Shown here one piece after another: positions 1-9,917 of a stretch of DNA of 33,254 bases. The position numbers were made by a program, and so were the translations under genes. Within the stretch, counting starts at the first letter, position 1. Every line of letters begins with the position of its first letter. Under the pieces are notes generated by a model. The model was not told the origin of the DNA. It did no database searches and saw nothing but the letters and a program-made list of their open reading frames with translations. This DNA comes from an uncultured Psychrobacter sp. (GTDB lineage Bacteria > Pseudomonadota > Gammaproteobacteria > Pseudomonadales > Moraxellaceae): assembly GCA_913061175.1 (NCBI GenBank), contig CAJXUF010000006.1, positions 1-33,254 on the forward strand, in the 5' to 3' direction.

Positions 1-27
1 GGGCTCGGAGATGTGTATAAGAGACAG
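1..27 (+). other. Residual Illumina Nextera transposase adapter (GGGCTCGGAGATGTGTATAAGAGACAG)
   Basis: Exact match to the 3' part of the Nextera read-2 adapter, including the Tn5 mosaic end AGATGTGTATAAGAGACAG; not genomic sequence. Confidence 0.97.
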
Positions 28-32
28 CTATT

Positions 33-1607
33 ATGAGTAATTTTGCGAGTAGCTTTGTTAATTTCGAAATCCCTAATTGGTTTGACAGCCAACACTTAAC
101 GGGTATGCTCCGCGGTATTGAGAAAGAGGGCCTACGCGTAAAGCCTGATGGTTTCTTGGCACAGACTCCGCATCCAGCCAAACTTGGGTCAAAACTTACC
201 CACCCTTTTATCACTACCGATTACTCAGAAAGCCTGCTTGAGCTCATCACTGAACCAAAGTCCTCACCAAAAGAGACCCTCAATATGCTGCGCCAATTGC
301 ACGTATTGGTCTATCAGGGTATGCCTGAAGGTGAGCTAATGTGGCCGTTATCGATGCCTTGCATGTTGTCTTCTAAAGACGAAGATATCCCACTAGCTGA
401 TTATGGTAGCTCTAATACGGGTAAGCTAAAAACTTTATATCGTAGTGGACTTGGTATCCGCTATGGTCGCCGCATGCAGACGATTGCTGGTTTACATTAC
501 AACTTGTCTTTTGGTGATACGTTGTTTGAGACGTGGCAAGCCAAAACGCCGACCGCACAAAGCCAGACATTGACAGAGTTCAAAAATGAGAAATACTTAG
601 GGCTGATTCGTAACTTTAAACGTCTAACCAGCCTTGTTTTATATTTGCTAGGTGCCAGTCCAAGCGTGTGTCCTTGCTTCTTGGCAGGGCGTGAGCACGA
701 TTTAGAATTGCTTAATGATTCGACTTATTACAAACCTGCTGCGACTAGCCTGCGTATGGGTAAGCTTGGCTATACCAATAGCGTGCAAGAGCAACTTGAT
801 ATCCGTTACAACTATCTGCCAGAGTATGTCGATGGCCTTCGCCGTGCCATTCAAACGCCGCACGAGAGCTTTGCTAAGCTTGGCCTAGAAGACGAAGATG
901 GTAACCCGATCCAAATTAACAATCATATTCTACAGATAGAAAACGAGTATTACAGCCCTATTCGTCCTAAACAAATCGCAATGAGCGGTGAAACACCAAC
1001 CGAAGCGCTTGAGCGTCGCGGTATCGCCTATGTTGAGTTCCGCGCTATCGATCTTGACCCATACAGTGATGTTGGTATTCGTCTCTCTAGTGCTTGCTTC
1101 TTGGAAGTGATGGCGCTGTATTGCCTGTTCAGTGACTCACCAGACCTGCTACCTGAAGAAGAAGACACGCTCGCTATCAATCTTGAGCGTGTGGTCAATG
1201 AAGGTCGCCGTGATGATTTGCATATTATCAATAATGGTCAAGAGCAGTCACTTGAAAGTTGGATGCTAACGCATCTAGAGCGTATGCAGCCGCTTGCTGC
1301 ATTGCTTGATGCTCACTATGGTGGTAACGATTACCGCGCGGCCGTAGCATTGATGCAGGGCAAAGCCGGACACTCTGAGTCAACTATCTCCGCACAAGTG
1401 AATTCCGACAGTAAACGCTTAGGCAGCTTATGGCAGCTTGGATTTACGTTGGCTCAGCAGCATCGCGAGTCTTTATTACAGCAGACACTTAGTCCAAATA
1501 CCCAAGCTAAATACGAGGTATTGGCAGAAAAATCTATCTTGCAGCAAGCTGAAATTGAGCAATCTGAAACAGAAGACTTTGCAGAATTTTTACAGCAATA
1601 TCGCTAA
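33..1607 (+). CDS. gshA: Glutamate-cysteine ligase
   Basis: 524 aa ORF; N-terminal GIEKEGLRV and family-typical motifs (TDYSESLLELITEP, YVEFRAIDLDPYSDVGI). Confidence 0.95.
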   Translation: MSNFASSFVNFEIPNWFDSQHLTGMLRGIEKEGLRVKPDGFLAQTPHPAKLGSKLTHPFITTDYSESLLELITEPKSSPKETLNMLRQLHVLVYQGMPEGELMWPLSMPCMLSSKDEDIPLADYGSSNTGKLKTLYRSGLGIRYGRRMQTIAGLHYNLSFGDTLFETWQAKTPTAQSQTLTEFKNEKYLGLIRNFKRLTSLVLYLLGASPSVCPCFLAGREHDLELLNDSTYYKPAATSLRMGKLGYTNSVQEQLDIRYNYLPEYVDGLRRAIQTPHESFAKLGLEDEDGNPIQINNHILQIENEYYSPIRPKQIAMSGETPTEALERRGIAYVEFRAIDLDPYSDVGIRLSSACFLEVMALYCLFSDSPDLLPEEEDTLAINLERVVNEGRRDDLHIINNGQEQSLESWMLTHLERMQPLAALLDAHYGGNDYRAAVALMQGKAGHSESTISAQVNSDSKRLGSLWQLGFTLAQQHRESLLQQTLSPNTQAKYEVLAEKSILQQAEIEQSETEDFAEFLQQYR

Positions 1608-1760
1608 GCCTTGATTACTATCTTGTAACTCCCAGTCGTTGATTGCTGAGTTCTGATGACTAGTTTTCGATTGCTAAGTCCTGACTGTAAAATTTTGACT
1701 GCTCAACCTTGATTGCTACCCTACATCTATTATAGATAAACCCATAAGAGTAACCGCACA

Positions 1761-2273
1761 ATGCGACAGCTAACCACTTACCGTAACCTGCAAGTATTTT
1801 TAGTGATAATGGCCATCATAGGCATGAGTTTCGCGCTGTTTTATTTACAGCGCCATCTAGGGCTTTCGCCTTGCCCGCTCTGTATTTTTCAGCGCGTTGG
1901 TCTAATCGTCATGGGCGGATTCGCCCTGATATCAGCGTTGTTTAATCCTAAGTCTAAAGTGATAAGACTACTGCTATGGCTTGGTAGTCTAGTTGGTATT
2001 GGTTGGGCAACCGCAGTAGCAGCACGCCATGTATGGCTACAACATCTGCCTGCTGACCAAGTACCTTCTTGTGGTCCAGGACTGAACTATTGGCTTGATA
2101 CCCTCCCTATCCTACAAGTATTCAAAGAAGTATTTGCAGGATCTGGCGAATGTGCCTCTGTTGATTGGACGCTTATGGGATTAAGTATCCCTGAGCAGTC
2201 GTTGATTCTATTTAGTGTGCTGCTGATCGTACATGTCTTGATATTAATGCGTATCGTAAAATCTTCCAAGTAG
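1761..2273 (+). CDS. dsbB: Disulfide bond formation protein B
   Basis: 170 aa membrane protein; CPLC motif in SPCPLCIFQR and second Cys pair (PSCGPGLNYW...GSGEC). Confidence 0.93.
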   Translation: MRQLTTYRNLQVFLVIMAIIGMSFALFYLQRHLGLSPCPLCIFQRVGLIVMGGFALISALFNPKSKVIRLLLWLGSLVGIGWATAVAARHVWLQHLPADQVPSCGPGLNYWLDTLPILQVFKEVFAGSGECASVDWTLMGLSIPEQSLILFSVLLIVHVLILMRIVKSSK

Positions 2274-2322
2274 TATCTTATGACTCAATAAGACGTTAGG
2301 TTTCTTTCCTAGTTCTGCTTTT

Positions 2323-2363
2323 AAAATAGACATTGCTATCTTCAATACAATGTCTATTTTTTT
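2323..2363 (+). terminator. Rho-independent terminator after dsbB
   Basis: Inverted repeat AAAATAGACATTG / CAATGTCTATTTT followed by a T run. Confidence 0.8.
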
Positions 2364-2688
2364 GTCTACTATTAACCCGCTCTTACAATCCATATTAGCG
2401 ATACCAACAGGACTTTCTACTACCAACTTATACCTTTTGGATATAAGGCCAACAACAAAAAGCCCACAGAGATATTTTCAAGCCTTTGATATCTTTAGTC
2501 AGCTTACCTTATAAACGGATAAGCATTAGATATTTGTCGCTTTCTACTCATAAGCTATCTGTATTTTGAATATAAGATAATGCTATCAAGTTCTTAATTT
2601 ATATTATTACTACGCGCCCATGCCTTATTATCCTTATCTTTGACAATGGCTTTACGTTGTCGATAGTATAGATGAGCTTGAAAAATAC

Positions 2689-3354
2689 TTGTTAAAAACT
2701 GTTTTTGGTATGACCATGATATATTTTGCTCCCGTTCGCTTTACTACGTTTGCTATCGTAAAAAGGTGGCGTCTTTCGTTACTTGTAGCGTCACTATGCG
2801 TACTACTCGTAGGCTGTGATAGTGCCTCGTCCAATACCGATAAAGACATGGTATCTACGTTCGCGTCGACTGGTTCTGAATCGCAGGAGGCTTCACAATC
2901 ATTGCAAGATGACAACGCTAGAAATGCTGAGCTAGCGAATGATGATGAGACAAGCGAGATGGTGGAAGGGCAATCATTAATTGCTGCTGCTCAGTCAAAT
3001 AAGGATACCTATGCAGACAGCTCTCTGGAGCGATCAGAAGCGAAAAGCAGTATGCTGCAAGCGACATTGATGGGCGATTATGGCGGCATGGTCTCTTGTA
3101 CAGATTGCGACAGTATCGATGTCACATTGAACTTATTCGCCGATGGTTCCGTACTAAAAGCAAGTTATTATCATAATCCTGAAAAACCAAAAACACCCCT
3201 ACTCGAATCGGGTATCTATCGACAAGACAATGATAAGATCACCATTGTCTATGAAGGAAAAAATATCGAGACCTATCATATCCAAGACAATCATTTGATA
3301 CGGATCGATGAGCACGATAATTTAGAGGATGACTATACGTTATCTCGCAAATGA
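2689..3354 (+). CDS. NlpE-like copper resistance/envelope stress lipoprotein
   Basis: Signal peptide with lipobox LLVGC; C-terminal GDYGGMVSCTDCDSIDVTLNLFADGS...SGIYRQDNDKI resembles the NlpE N-terminal domain with CxxC. Exact start uncertain. Confidence 0.75.
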   Translation: MLKTVFGMTMIYFAPVRFTTFAIVKRWRLSLLVASLCVLLVGCDSASSNTDKDMVSTFASTGSESQEASQSLQDDNARNAELANDDETSEMVEGQSLIAAAQSNKDTYADSSLERSEAKSSMLQATLMGDYGGMVSCTDCDSIDVTLNLFADGSVLKASYYHNPEKPKTPLLESGIYRQDNDKITIVYEGKNIETYHIQDNHLIRIDEHDNLEDDYTLSRK

Positions 3355-3457
3355 TAGGCGCATCAATAAGAATCACGTAAATAAAAGCGTCATCATGCTG
3401 ACTGTTAGTTGGCGTATCTCTACATACTAAAACGACCAAATTACATTAGCTACATAG

Positions 3458-3480
3458 CGCCTACTTGTTAGGCGTTTTTT
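3458..3480 (+). terminator. Rho-independent terminator
   Basis: CGCCTA-acttg-TAGGCG followed by T6. Confidence 0.7.
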
Positions 3481-3645
3481 ATTGGTCATCGAACAGGGTT
3501 TACTTTACAATGATTGCTTGTTTGCCAAGCTGATATATTGGTCGTTGTTTATCAAAGTGGTTATCTTTACTGATAACAGCTAGGCACCTCATACTTTATT
3601 TTATCCGCTCTCTATTCTTTTCATTCAAGCGCGTACGGAACGTCT

Positions 3646-5127
3646 ATGCATATTCATATACTTGGTATTTGTGGTACTTTTATGGGCTCACTGGCATTGC
3701 TAGCACGTGCGCTTGGGCATACGGTCACAGGTTCAGATGCCAATGTCTATCCTCCTATGTCCACTCAGCTCGAAAATGCTGGCGTGACTATCGAAGAAGG
3801 CTATCTGGTAGAACATTTGCAACCAACGCCTGACTTAGTCGTCGTTGGGAACGCGATGAAGCGCGGCATGGATGTGATTGAGTATATGCTAGATAATGGC
3901 TTACGCTATACCTCAGGTCCGCAGTTCTTATCTGAGCAAGTATTACAGTCACGCCACGTAATCGCTGTTGCAGGTACGCATGGTAAAACTACAACAACGA
4001 CTATGCTTGCGTGGATATTACATTATGCTGGTATCGATGCAGGGTTTTTGATTGGCGGTGTACCATTGGTTGATACGACTGACGAGCACTTACAGCAAGT
4101 GTTTGCGCACAGCAGCTATTTGGGTGCTGATAAAAGCGATGACGATAAATCTGGCTACTTCGTGATTGAAGCAGATGAGTACGACTCTGCGTTTTTTGAT
4201 AAGCGCTCAAAGTTCGTTCACTATCGTCCGCGTACTGCTATTTTGAATAACCTTGAATTTGATCATGCAGATATTTTTGCGGATCTCAATGCAATACAAA
4301 CTCAGTTCCATCATATGGTGCGCATGATTCCAAGCACTGGCAAAATTATCATGCCAGCCGCGACTATTAGTTTAGAAGATACGCTAGCAAAAGGGGTTTG
4401 GACACCTATTTGGCGTACGGCTGTCATCGACTCTACTTTAGCTGATACGAGCGAAAATGCGCGTGCTCTGAAAGATAGTAGCGATTGGCAGGCTGAGCTG
4501 ATTCAAGAAGACGGTAGCCAGTTCAAAGTCAGTTTTGCCGCTAATGAAGATGCCTCTGCCGTTGTAAACTGGTCAATGAGCGGTCTCCATAACGTCAATA
4601 ACGCGTTAGTTGCTGTGGCTGCTGCTTATGACGTTGGTGTCAGTGTTGAGACTGCCTGTGCAGCTTTATCAGACTTCGCTGGTATTAAGCGCCGGATGGA
4701 GCTGATTGGCGACGTCAATGACATCTTAGTCTTTGATGATTTTGCCCATCATCCAACGGCTATTACAACCACATTAGATGGTGCCAAAAAGAAACTGGCT
4801 GATAGACGCATTTGGGCCATCATTGAGCCGCGTAGCAATACCATGAAAATGGGTATTCATCAAGACAGCTTGGCTCAATCAGCGTCACTTGCTGACTATA
4901 CATTATGGTACGAGCCTACTGGTTTGGAATGGGGCTTAAAAGAGGTCATCGAACAAGCCAAGGCTACTAGCGACGCTATCGGCAACCAACAAGTGCTATC
5001 AAGCATTGATGCTATCATTGAGCATATCAGCATTCATGCAAAAGCAGGTGATGCGATTGTGGTCATGTCAAATGGCGGTTTTGAAGGGATTCATCAGCGT
5101 TTATTAACCGCATTACATAACGGCTAA
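3646..5127 (+). CDS. mpl: UDP-N-acetylmuramate:L-alanyl-gamma-D-glutamyl-meso-diaminopimelate ligase
   Basis: Mur ligase family: HILGICGTFMGSLA start, GTHGKTTTTTM P-loop, EADEYDSAFFDKRSKFVHYRP, FDDFAHHPTA. Confidence 0.95.
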   Translation: MHIHILGICGTFMGSLALLARALGHTVTGSDANVYPPMSTQLENAGVTIEEGYLVEHLQPTPDLVVVGNAMKRGMDVIEYMLDNGLRYTSGPQFLSEQVLQSRHVIAVAGTHGKTTTTTMLAWILHYAGIDAGFLIGGVPLVDTTDEHLQQVFAHSSYLGADKSDDDKSGYFVIEADEYDSAFFDKRSKFVHYRPRTAILNNLEFDHADIFADLNAIQTQFHHMVRMIPSTGKIIMPAATISLEDTLAKGVWTPIWRTAVIDSTLADTSENARALKDSSDWQAELIQEDGSQFKVSFAANEDASAVVNWSMSGLHNVNNALVAVAAAYDVGVSVETACAALSDFAGIKRRMELIGDVNDILVFDDFAHHPTAITTTLDGAKKKLADRRIWAIIEPRSNTMKMGIHQDSLAQSASLADYTLWYEPTGLEWGLKEVIEQAKATSDAIGNQQVLSSIDAIIEHISIHAKAGDAIVVMSNGGFEGIHQRLLTALHNG

Positions 5128-5175
5128 AGATCCTAGCTAGAGTTGAGAAACAACTCTTCTTATTTTCCTATATAC

Positions 5176-5210
5176 AAACGCAGCTCATCTAATAGATGGC
5201 TGCGTTTTTT
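5176..5210 (+). terminator. Rho-independent terminator after mpl
   Basis: AAACGCAGC...GCTGCGTTTTTT inverted repeat. Confidence 0.8.
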
Positions 5211-5468
5211 ATTTCTAATACTTACATATCTTCATTATATGAATTCGGCACTACAAGTACCACATTGATAAACGCTGTTAGCACCACTGCTACCTTTGTA
5301 ACCTTTCGTTTACTTATTGCCCTTACTCGATAGCAAATCGGACTTTTTCCTCACATAGCCCCTACAGTAGTAACATTTTATGCTTACTTTTGCGTCCGAG
5401 GAGTGTTTACAATAGATTTATCAAAACTTGTAACACATTATAAATATTAATAATATTAGGAGAATAAC

Positions 5469-5723
5469 ATGAGCTTTATTTGGATGATTATTGTAGGTTT
5501 AGTCGCAGGTCTATTAGCACGTGCTATCAAACCAGGTAACGACCCTATGGGTTGGATTATGACTATCGTATTGGGTATCGTTGGTGCAATGCTAGGTGGT
5601 TTTCTAGCTGGCCTAATCGGTATCAACGCTGATGGTGGTTTCACTGGTCTTATATTCTCAGTGATCGGTGCAATTATCTTACTGTTCCTATATGAAATGA
5701 TCGTAAACAAACGCCGTGCATAA
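5469..5723 (+). CDS. GlsB/YeaQ/YmgE family stress response membrane protein
   Basis: 84 aa, MSFIWMIIVGLVAGLLARAIKPGNDPMGWIMTIVLGIVGAMLGGFLAG is typical of the transglycosylase-associated protein family; RBS AGGAG upstream. Confidence 0.9.
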   Translation: MSFIWMIIVGLVAGLLARAIKPGNDPMGWIMTIVLGIVGAMLGGFLAGLIGINADGGFTGLIFSVIGAIILLFLYEMIVNKRRA

Positions 5724-5789
5724 TTAGTCATAAGCCATGCATAGTTTAGTCATAAATGATTACTAGCTAATTAAAATACTATATAAACA

Positions 5790-5816
5790 AAGCCTTGCGT
5801 TAAGCAGGGCTTTTTT
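5790..5816 (+). terminator. Rho-independent terminator
   Basis: AAGCCTTGC / GCAGGGCTT hairpin followed by T run. Confidence 0.75.
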
Positions 5817-5947
5817 ATGCCATTTATCATCGAAATTTAGTCTTTCTATATGCATATAGCATCATATGACTGCGAAAGTATTGATAAGCATTACTTTTGT
5901 CCCCATTTATCTTATAATATCAACCCTATTTTGTCCTTATCATTGAG

Positions 5948-6511
5948 GTGAGCGTTATGGCACTACTCCCTATCTTAAGTTACCCAGATCCTCGCTTGCG
6001 TACCATCGCCAAGCCTGTCAAGGAAGTGACTGCTGAAATCAAAACCTTAATCGCAGACATGATCGAGACGATGTATGATGCTCAAGGCATCGGTCTTGCA
6101 GCCAGTCAAGTGGATCATCATATTCAGCTTATCGTTATGGATTTATCTGAAGACAAAAGTTCTCCTAGAGTTTTTATCAATCCAATAGTCACGCCACTGG
6201 TAGAAGAAAAGCAACCGTATGAAGAAGGCTGCTTATCTGTACCTGATGTCTATGACAAAGTCGAACGTCCTAATAAAGTCCGTATCGAAGCGTTAGACGG
6301 TAACGGTGAGGTCATCGACGAAGTCGTTGAAGGACTGCTTGCTGTTTGTATTCAGCATGAAATGGATCACCTAAATGGCGTAATCTTCGTTGACTACTTG
6401 TCTCGTCTTAAACAGACTCGTGCTCGTGATAAAGTCCGCAAAGTTCTTAAAATACGCGAAAAGCAAGAAGCACAATCAGCAGAAAAACAGACACAAGCCG
6501 TCAATTCTTAA
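5948..6511 (+). CDS. def: Peptide deformylase
   Basis: [16 protein letters not shown] and QHEMDHLNG motifs. Start could be GTG 5948 or ATG 5957. Confidence 0.95.
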   Translation: MSVMALLPILSYPDPRLRTIAKPVKEVTAEIKTLIADMIETMYDAQGIGLAASQVDHHIQLIVMDLSEDKSSPRVFINPIVTPLVEEKQPYEEGCLSVPDVYDKVERPNKVRIEALDGNGEVIDEVVEGLLAVCIQHEMDHLNGVIFVDYLSRLKQTRARDKVRKVLKIREKQEAQSAEKQTQAVNS

Positions 6512-6652
6512 AGCTCTACTCTTTATTCTTATCTTTTTTATTTCGTCTTTATCCTTCACATAGTTACGTCTACAGTGGGTGTTAATATTTAGCATTCACT
6601 GTTTGGCGATAATTTTTCTAACCGATACAGTTTCCACAAAAGGTTTACTACT

Positions 6653-7834
6653 ATGACAATGATCAAAATTGACCAATATTTTGAACCTGCCAGCTGGCAG
6701 AAATTTACCAAGGCTGCTGAAGGTCGCGAGACGCCTTTTTTAGTAGTTGACCTTAGTCGTATCGAAACCAAATACCATGAAATGGTAAGCCTGTTTCCTA
6801 ATGCAAAACTGCATTATGCAATGAAAGCTAGCCCTGCGGTGGAAGTAATCGACCTATTGGCAAACCTTGGTTCAAACTTTGACTGCGCCTCTATCTATGA
6901 GCTTGATCGCGTGCTTGGTTGCGGCGTTGAGCCATCTCGTATCTCATATGGCAACACCATCAAAAAAGCTGAGCATGTCAAATATGCTTTTGAGAAAGGC
7001 ATCGATCTATATGCGACTGATTCAGAAGCGGATCTAAAAAACATTGCCAAACACGCTCCAGGTTCTAAAATATTTGTGCGTATCTTGGTTCAAGGATCAG
7101 AGACAGCAGAATGGCCATTATCACGTAAGTTTGGTTGCCATCCTAATATGGCAATCGACCTACTGGTTCAAGCACGCGAGTTGGGCTTGGTTCCTTATGG
7201 TATCTCATTCCACGTCGGTAGCCAGCAAAAAGACGTCGCTGCATGGGATGATGCATTATCCAAAGTTAAATATATGTTTGACTGGATGAAGAACGAAGAA
7301 GGTATCAAGCTGCAAATGATCAATTTGGGCGGCGGCTTCCCGACCAACTACATCAGCGAAGTCAACCCTATCAAAGTCTACGCGGAAGAGATTACCAGCT
7401 ATCTGACTGATGACTATAATGATGACGAAATGCCGGAGATTATTTTGGAGCCGGGTCGTTCGTTGGTTGGTGGTTCAGGTGTGTTGGTCAGTGACGTGGT
7501 ACTGATCTCTCGTAAGTCTGATACCGATTTGACTCGTTGGGTATATACTGATGTTGGTCTATTCCAAGGCTTAATCGAAACGCTAGGTGAAGCCATCAAG
7601 TACCCTGTCTATACGCCTAAGATGGAAACGTCTACCAGTGAAGGCACAGTAGTACTGGCAGGCCCAACTTGTGACTCAACCGATATCATGTATGAAGAAG
7701 CAGGCTATCAGCTACCAGAAGAGCTTGAGATTGGTGATAAAATCTATTGGCTCACTACTGGTGCTTATACCAACTCGTACTCATCGGTAGAGTTCAATGG
7801 TTTCCCACCGCTCGAAGTGGTTTATATTGACTAG
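6653..7834 (+). CDS. Type III (alanine racemase-fold) PLP-dependent ornithine/lysine decarboxylase
   Basis: PLP lysine motif HYAMKASP, HVGSQQ, NLGGGFP, EPGRSLV, GPTCDSTD. Confidence 0.88.
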   Translation: MTMIKIDQYFEPASWQKFTKAAEGRETPFLVVDLSRIETKYHEMVSLFPNAKLHYAMKASPAVEVIDLLANLGSNFDCASIYELDRVLGCGVEPSRISYGNTIKKAEHVKYAFEKGIDLYATDSEADLKNIAKHAPGSKIFVRILVQGSETAEWPLSRKFGCHPNMAIDLLVQARELGLVPYGISFHVGSQQKDVAAWDDALSKVKYMFDWMKNEEGIKLQMINLGGGFPTNYISEVNPIKVYAEEITSYLTDDYNDDEMPEIILEPGRSLVGGSGVLVSDVVLISRKSDTDLTRWVYTDVGLFQGLIETLGEAIKYPVYTPKMETSTSEGTVVLAGPTCDSTDIMYEEAGYQLPEELEIGDKIYWLTTGAYTNSYSSVEFNGFPPLEVVYID

Positions 7835-7849
7835 CACTTAATATTGCTC

Positions 7850-7896
7850 CACAAAAAAGCGCGGCACGGTTAATACCCGTGTCGCGCTTTTTTGTG
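7850..7896. terminator. Bidirectional Rho-independent terminator
   Basis: CACAAAAAAGCGCGGCACGG-TTAATA-CCCGTGTCGCGCTTTTTTGTG, between convergent genes. Confidence 0.85.
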
Positions 7897-7917
7897 CATA
7901 ATGATTTGCTTGGTGAA

Positions 7918-8844
7918 CTAGTCAACTCGCAAAGAAATAGGCACGCTATTATTGTTATTAATAGTTCGGCTACCGTTACTGGTACTACTGCTTGAGTTTT
8001 GTGAAATCTGTCCAATCGTTACCCATTGTCCACGTGGCACGATAATCGAACTGTTCAATCTTTGACCTCGAACAGCATTACTAGCACTGCTAGTAGAATT
8101 TCCAGTGGAACTCATTTGATTATAAGGTGAATTCGGCTGCACTAACCTTTCTTCCACTTGGGAAAGTTGTACTTCCACCTGCCCGCTAGGCAGCAGTCTT
8201 GGTGTAACGGCAATCCCTTGTGTCGTTGGTAGTAGTATTTGCTGCTGAATCACAATCTGTGGTCTTAGGTTATCGTTAGCTGAGCGATGATAAGTTGAAT
8301 AGTTATTAGCATTATAGGTTTGAGTCAGTGAGTAGAGCGTACCTGTGCTGATACTCGCCGCACTGCCAGATAATGTTTGTACTTGATATAGATTACTACT
8401 CTGCTGCAGGCTGCTACGCTGACTAATAACCCCTGCACCTTGGATACCGCGATTGGTGATAATGACCTGACCCTGCTGAATATTACCTTGCCCGCTACTA
8501 CTATTGCCAACACGTACAGCGACCGTCAATGCCTGTGGCTGACGGTCAATTTGAGACAACAACTGCTGTACCACCTCATAATTGCGTGCCGTCGTCCGCA
8601 GTACCAATTTATCTTGATACGTAGTCACCGTACCACCGTCTGCGCTACTATTTAATTGCTGCCTTACTGCAGGTAGTAGGCTAGCCCCGCCATAAGTATG
8701 GATGACATAAGTTTGAGCAGTACTGGCTTGTACGGTTACTGGTAGAACCGCTAGACTCAGTGCAAAAGCTGATAGACTTGCAAGGTTGATGGCATAAACA
8801 GCACCAATCAGTCTATGACTAATATAACGTTTGATACTATTCAT
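7918..8844 (-). CDS. Secreted protein with secretin-N-like domain, function unknown
   Basis: 308 aa; signal peptide; LVLRTTARNYEVVQQLLSQIDRQPQALTVAVRVGN resembles secretin N-domains; Ser/Asn/Gln-rich C-terminus; no secretin gate domain seen. Confidence 0.65.
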   Translation of the reverse strand: MNSIKRYISHRLIGAVYAINLASLSAFALSLAVLPVTVQASTAQTYVIHTYGGASLLPAVRQQLNSSADGGTVTTYQDKLVLRTTARNYEVVQQLLSQIDRQPQALTVAVRVGNSSSGQGNIQQGQVIITNRGIQGAGVISQRSSLQQSSNLYQVQTLSGSAASISTGTLYSLTQTYNANNYSTYHRSANDNLRPQIVIQQQILLPTTQGIAVTPRLLPSGQVEVQLSQVEERLVQPNSPYNQMSSTGNSTSSASNAVRGQRLNSSIIVPRGQWVTIGQISQNSSSSTSNGSRTINNNNSVPISLRVD

Positions 8845-8913
8845 ACCTGCTCCCTTATTACTATTAAGTCATCAGTTATCACGTTAAACTTGACCGTCAA
8901 CTATAAATAGTCG

Positions 8914-9744
8914 TTAGTCACTTAATCCAAGCACGTCTTGCATATTGTACTGACCTACTTCTTGCTCAACGACCCAAGTTGCGGCACGTACTGCACCAGC
9001 GGCAAATGTCATGCGCGCGCGTGCACGATGGGTAATCTCGACCACTTCGCCATCTGCGATAAACATCACAGTATGGTCGCCTACGATTTCGCCACCACGT
9101 ACAGCGTGGATACCGATTGTCCCAGATTCGCGCTCGCCCGTTTGTCCTTCGCGGCCATAAATAGCAACGTCTTTTAGGTTTTGTCCGCGTGCTTCTGCGA
9201 CGGCTTCGGCCATCATATATGCCGTACCAGAAGGCGCATCGATTTTGTGTTTATGATGGGCTTCGATGATTTCTACATCAGCATCATTACCAAACGCTTT
9301 GGCAGCCATACCGAGTAGCTTCAATGATAAATTAACGCCTGTCGAATAGTTACCCGCATATACGATAGTGATTTTCTCACTTGCTTTTGCCAGTACTCGT
9401 TCTTGCTGTTCATTGAATCCTGTCGTCCCGATGACCATAGCGACGTTATGCTCAGCACAAACTTGCATGTTTTTTTCAGTAGCGTCAGGCAAGCTAAAAT
9501 CAATCAGCACATCGATATCATCAATCACAGCGGCTAAGTCATCAACGATTTGTACATTCAAATGACCGATAGCAGCAACTTCGCCTGCATCAGCACCGAC
9601 TAGACTAGAGCCTTGACGCTCAATCGCTGCTTTTAATACAGTTTGTGGATTGTTCTGTACTGCCTCAATAAGCATACGACCCATACGGCCGCCTGCACCG
9701 ATTACCCCAACGTTGATAGATTTATTATTTACTTGTTCGCTCAT
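8914..9744 (-). CDS. dapB: 4-hydroxy-tetrahydrodipicolinate reductase
   Basis: [44 protein letters not shown] motifs. Confidence 0.96.
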   Translation of the reverse strand: MSEQVNNKSINVGVIGAGGRMGRMLIEAVQNNPQTVLKAAIERQGSSLVGADAGEVAAIGHLNVQIVDDLAAVIDDIDVLIDFSLPDATEKNMQVCAEHNVAMVIGTTGFNEQQERVLAKASEKITIVYAGNYSTGVNLSLKLLGMAAKAFGNDADVEIIEAHHKHKIDAPSGTAYMMAEAVAEARGQNLKDVAIYGREGQTGERESGTIGIHAVRGGEIVGDHTVMFIADGEVVEITHRARARMTFAAGAVRAATWVVEQEVGQYNMQDVLGLSD

Positions 9745-9850
9745 GTTTTTACCTTAGATGTTTTATATTTGGTGAAACTATTTTTGACTATCATTTATCG
9801 TAAGTTTAGCAAATATCATCACATGAATGGCTTTTTATACCATCAATAAA

Positions 9851-9884
9851 AAGCCCAAAGGTTTCATGTGAAACCTTTGGGCTT
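9851..9884. terminator. 34-nt perfect palindrome, likely terminator between dapB and dnaJ
   Basis: AAGCCCAAAGGTTTCATGTGAAACCTTTGGGCTT is perfectly self-complementary and lies just downstream of the dnaJ stop codon. Confidence 0.65.
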
Positions 9885-9917
9885 AGTTCAATACTAGCTA
9901 CTTAGTTAAACTATTTC

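Noticed and set aside
5456-5731. 91 aa minus-strand ORF opposite the GlsB/YeaQ gene
   Set aside because: Ile/Pro-rich antisense shadow ORF; the plus-strand ORF has a clear RBS and family match.
8028-8043. CCACGTGG core as another parS site
   Set aside because: Flanks (TTGT...CACG) match the parS consensus poorly, about 11 of 16.
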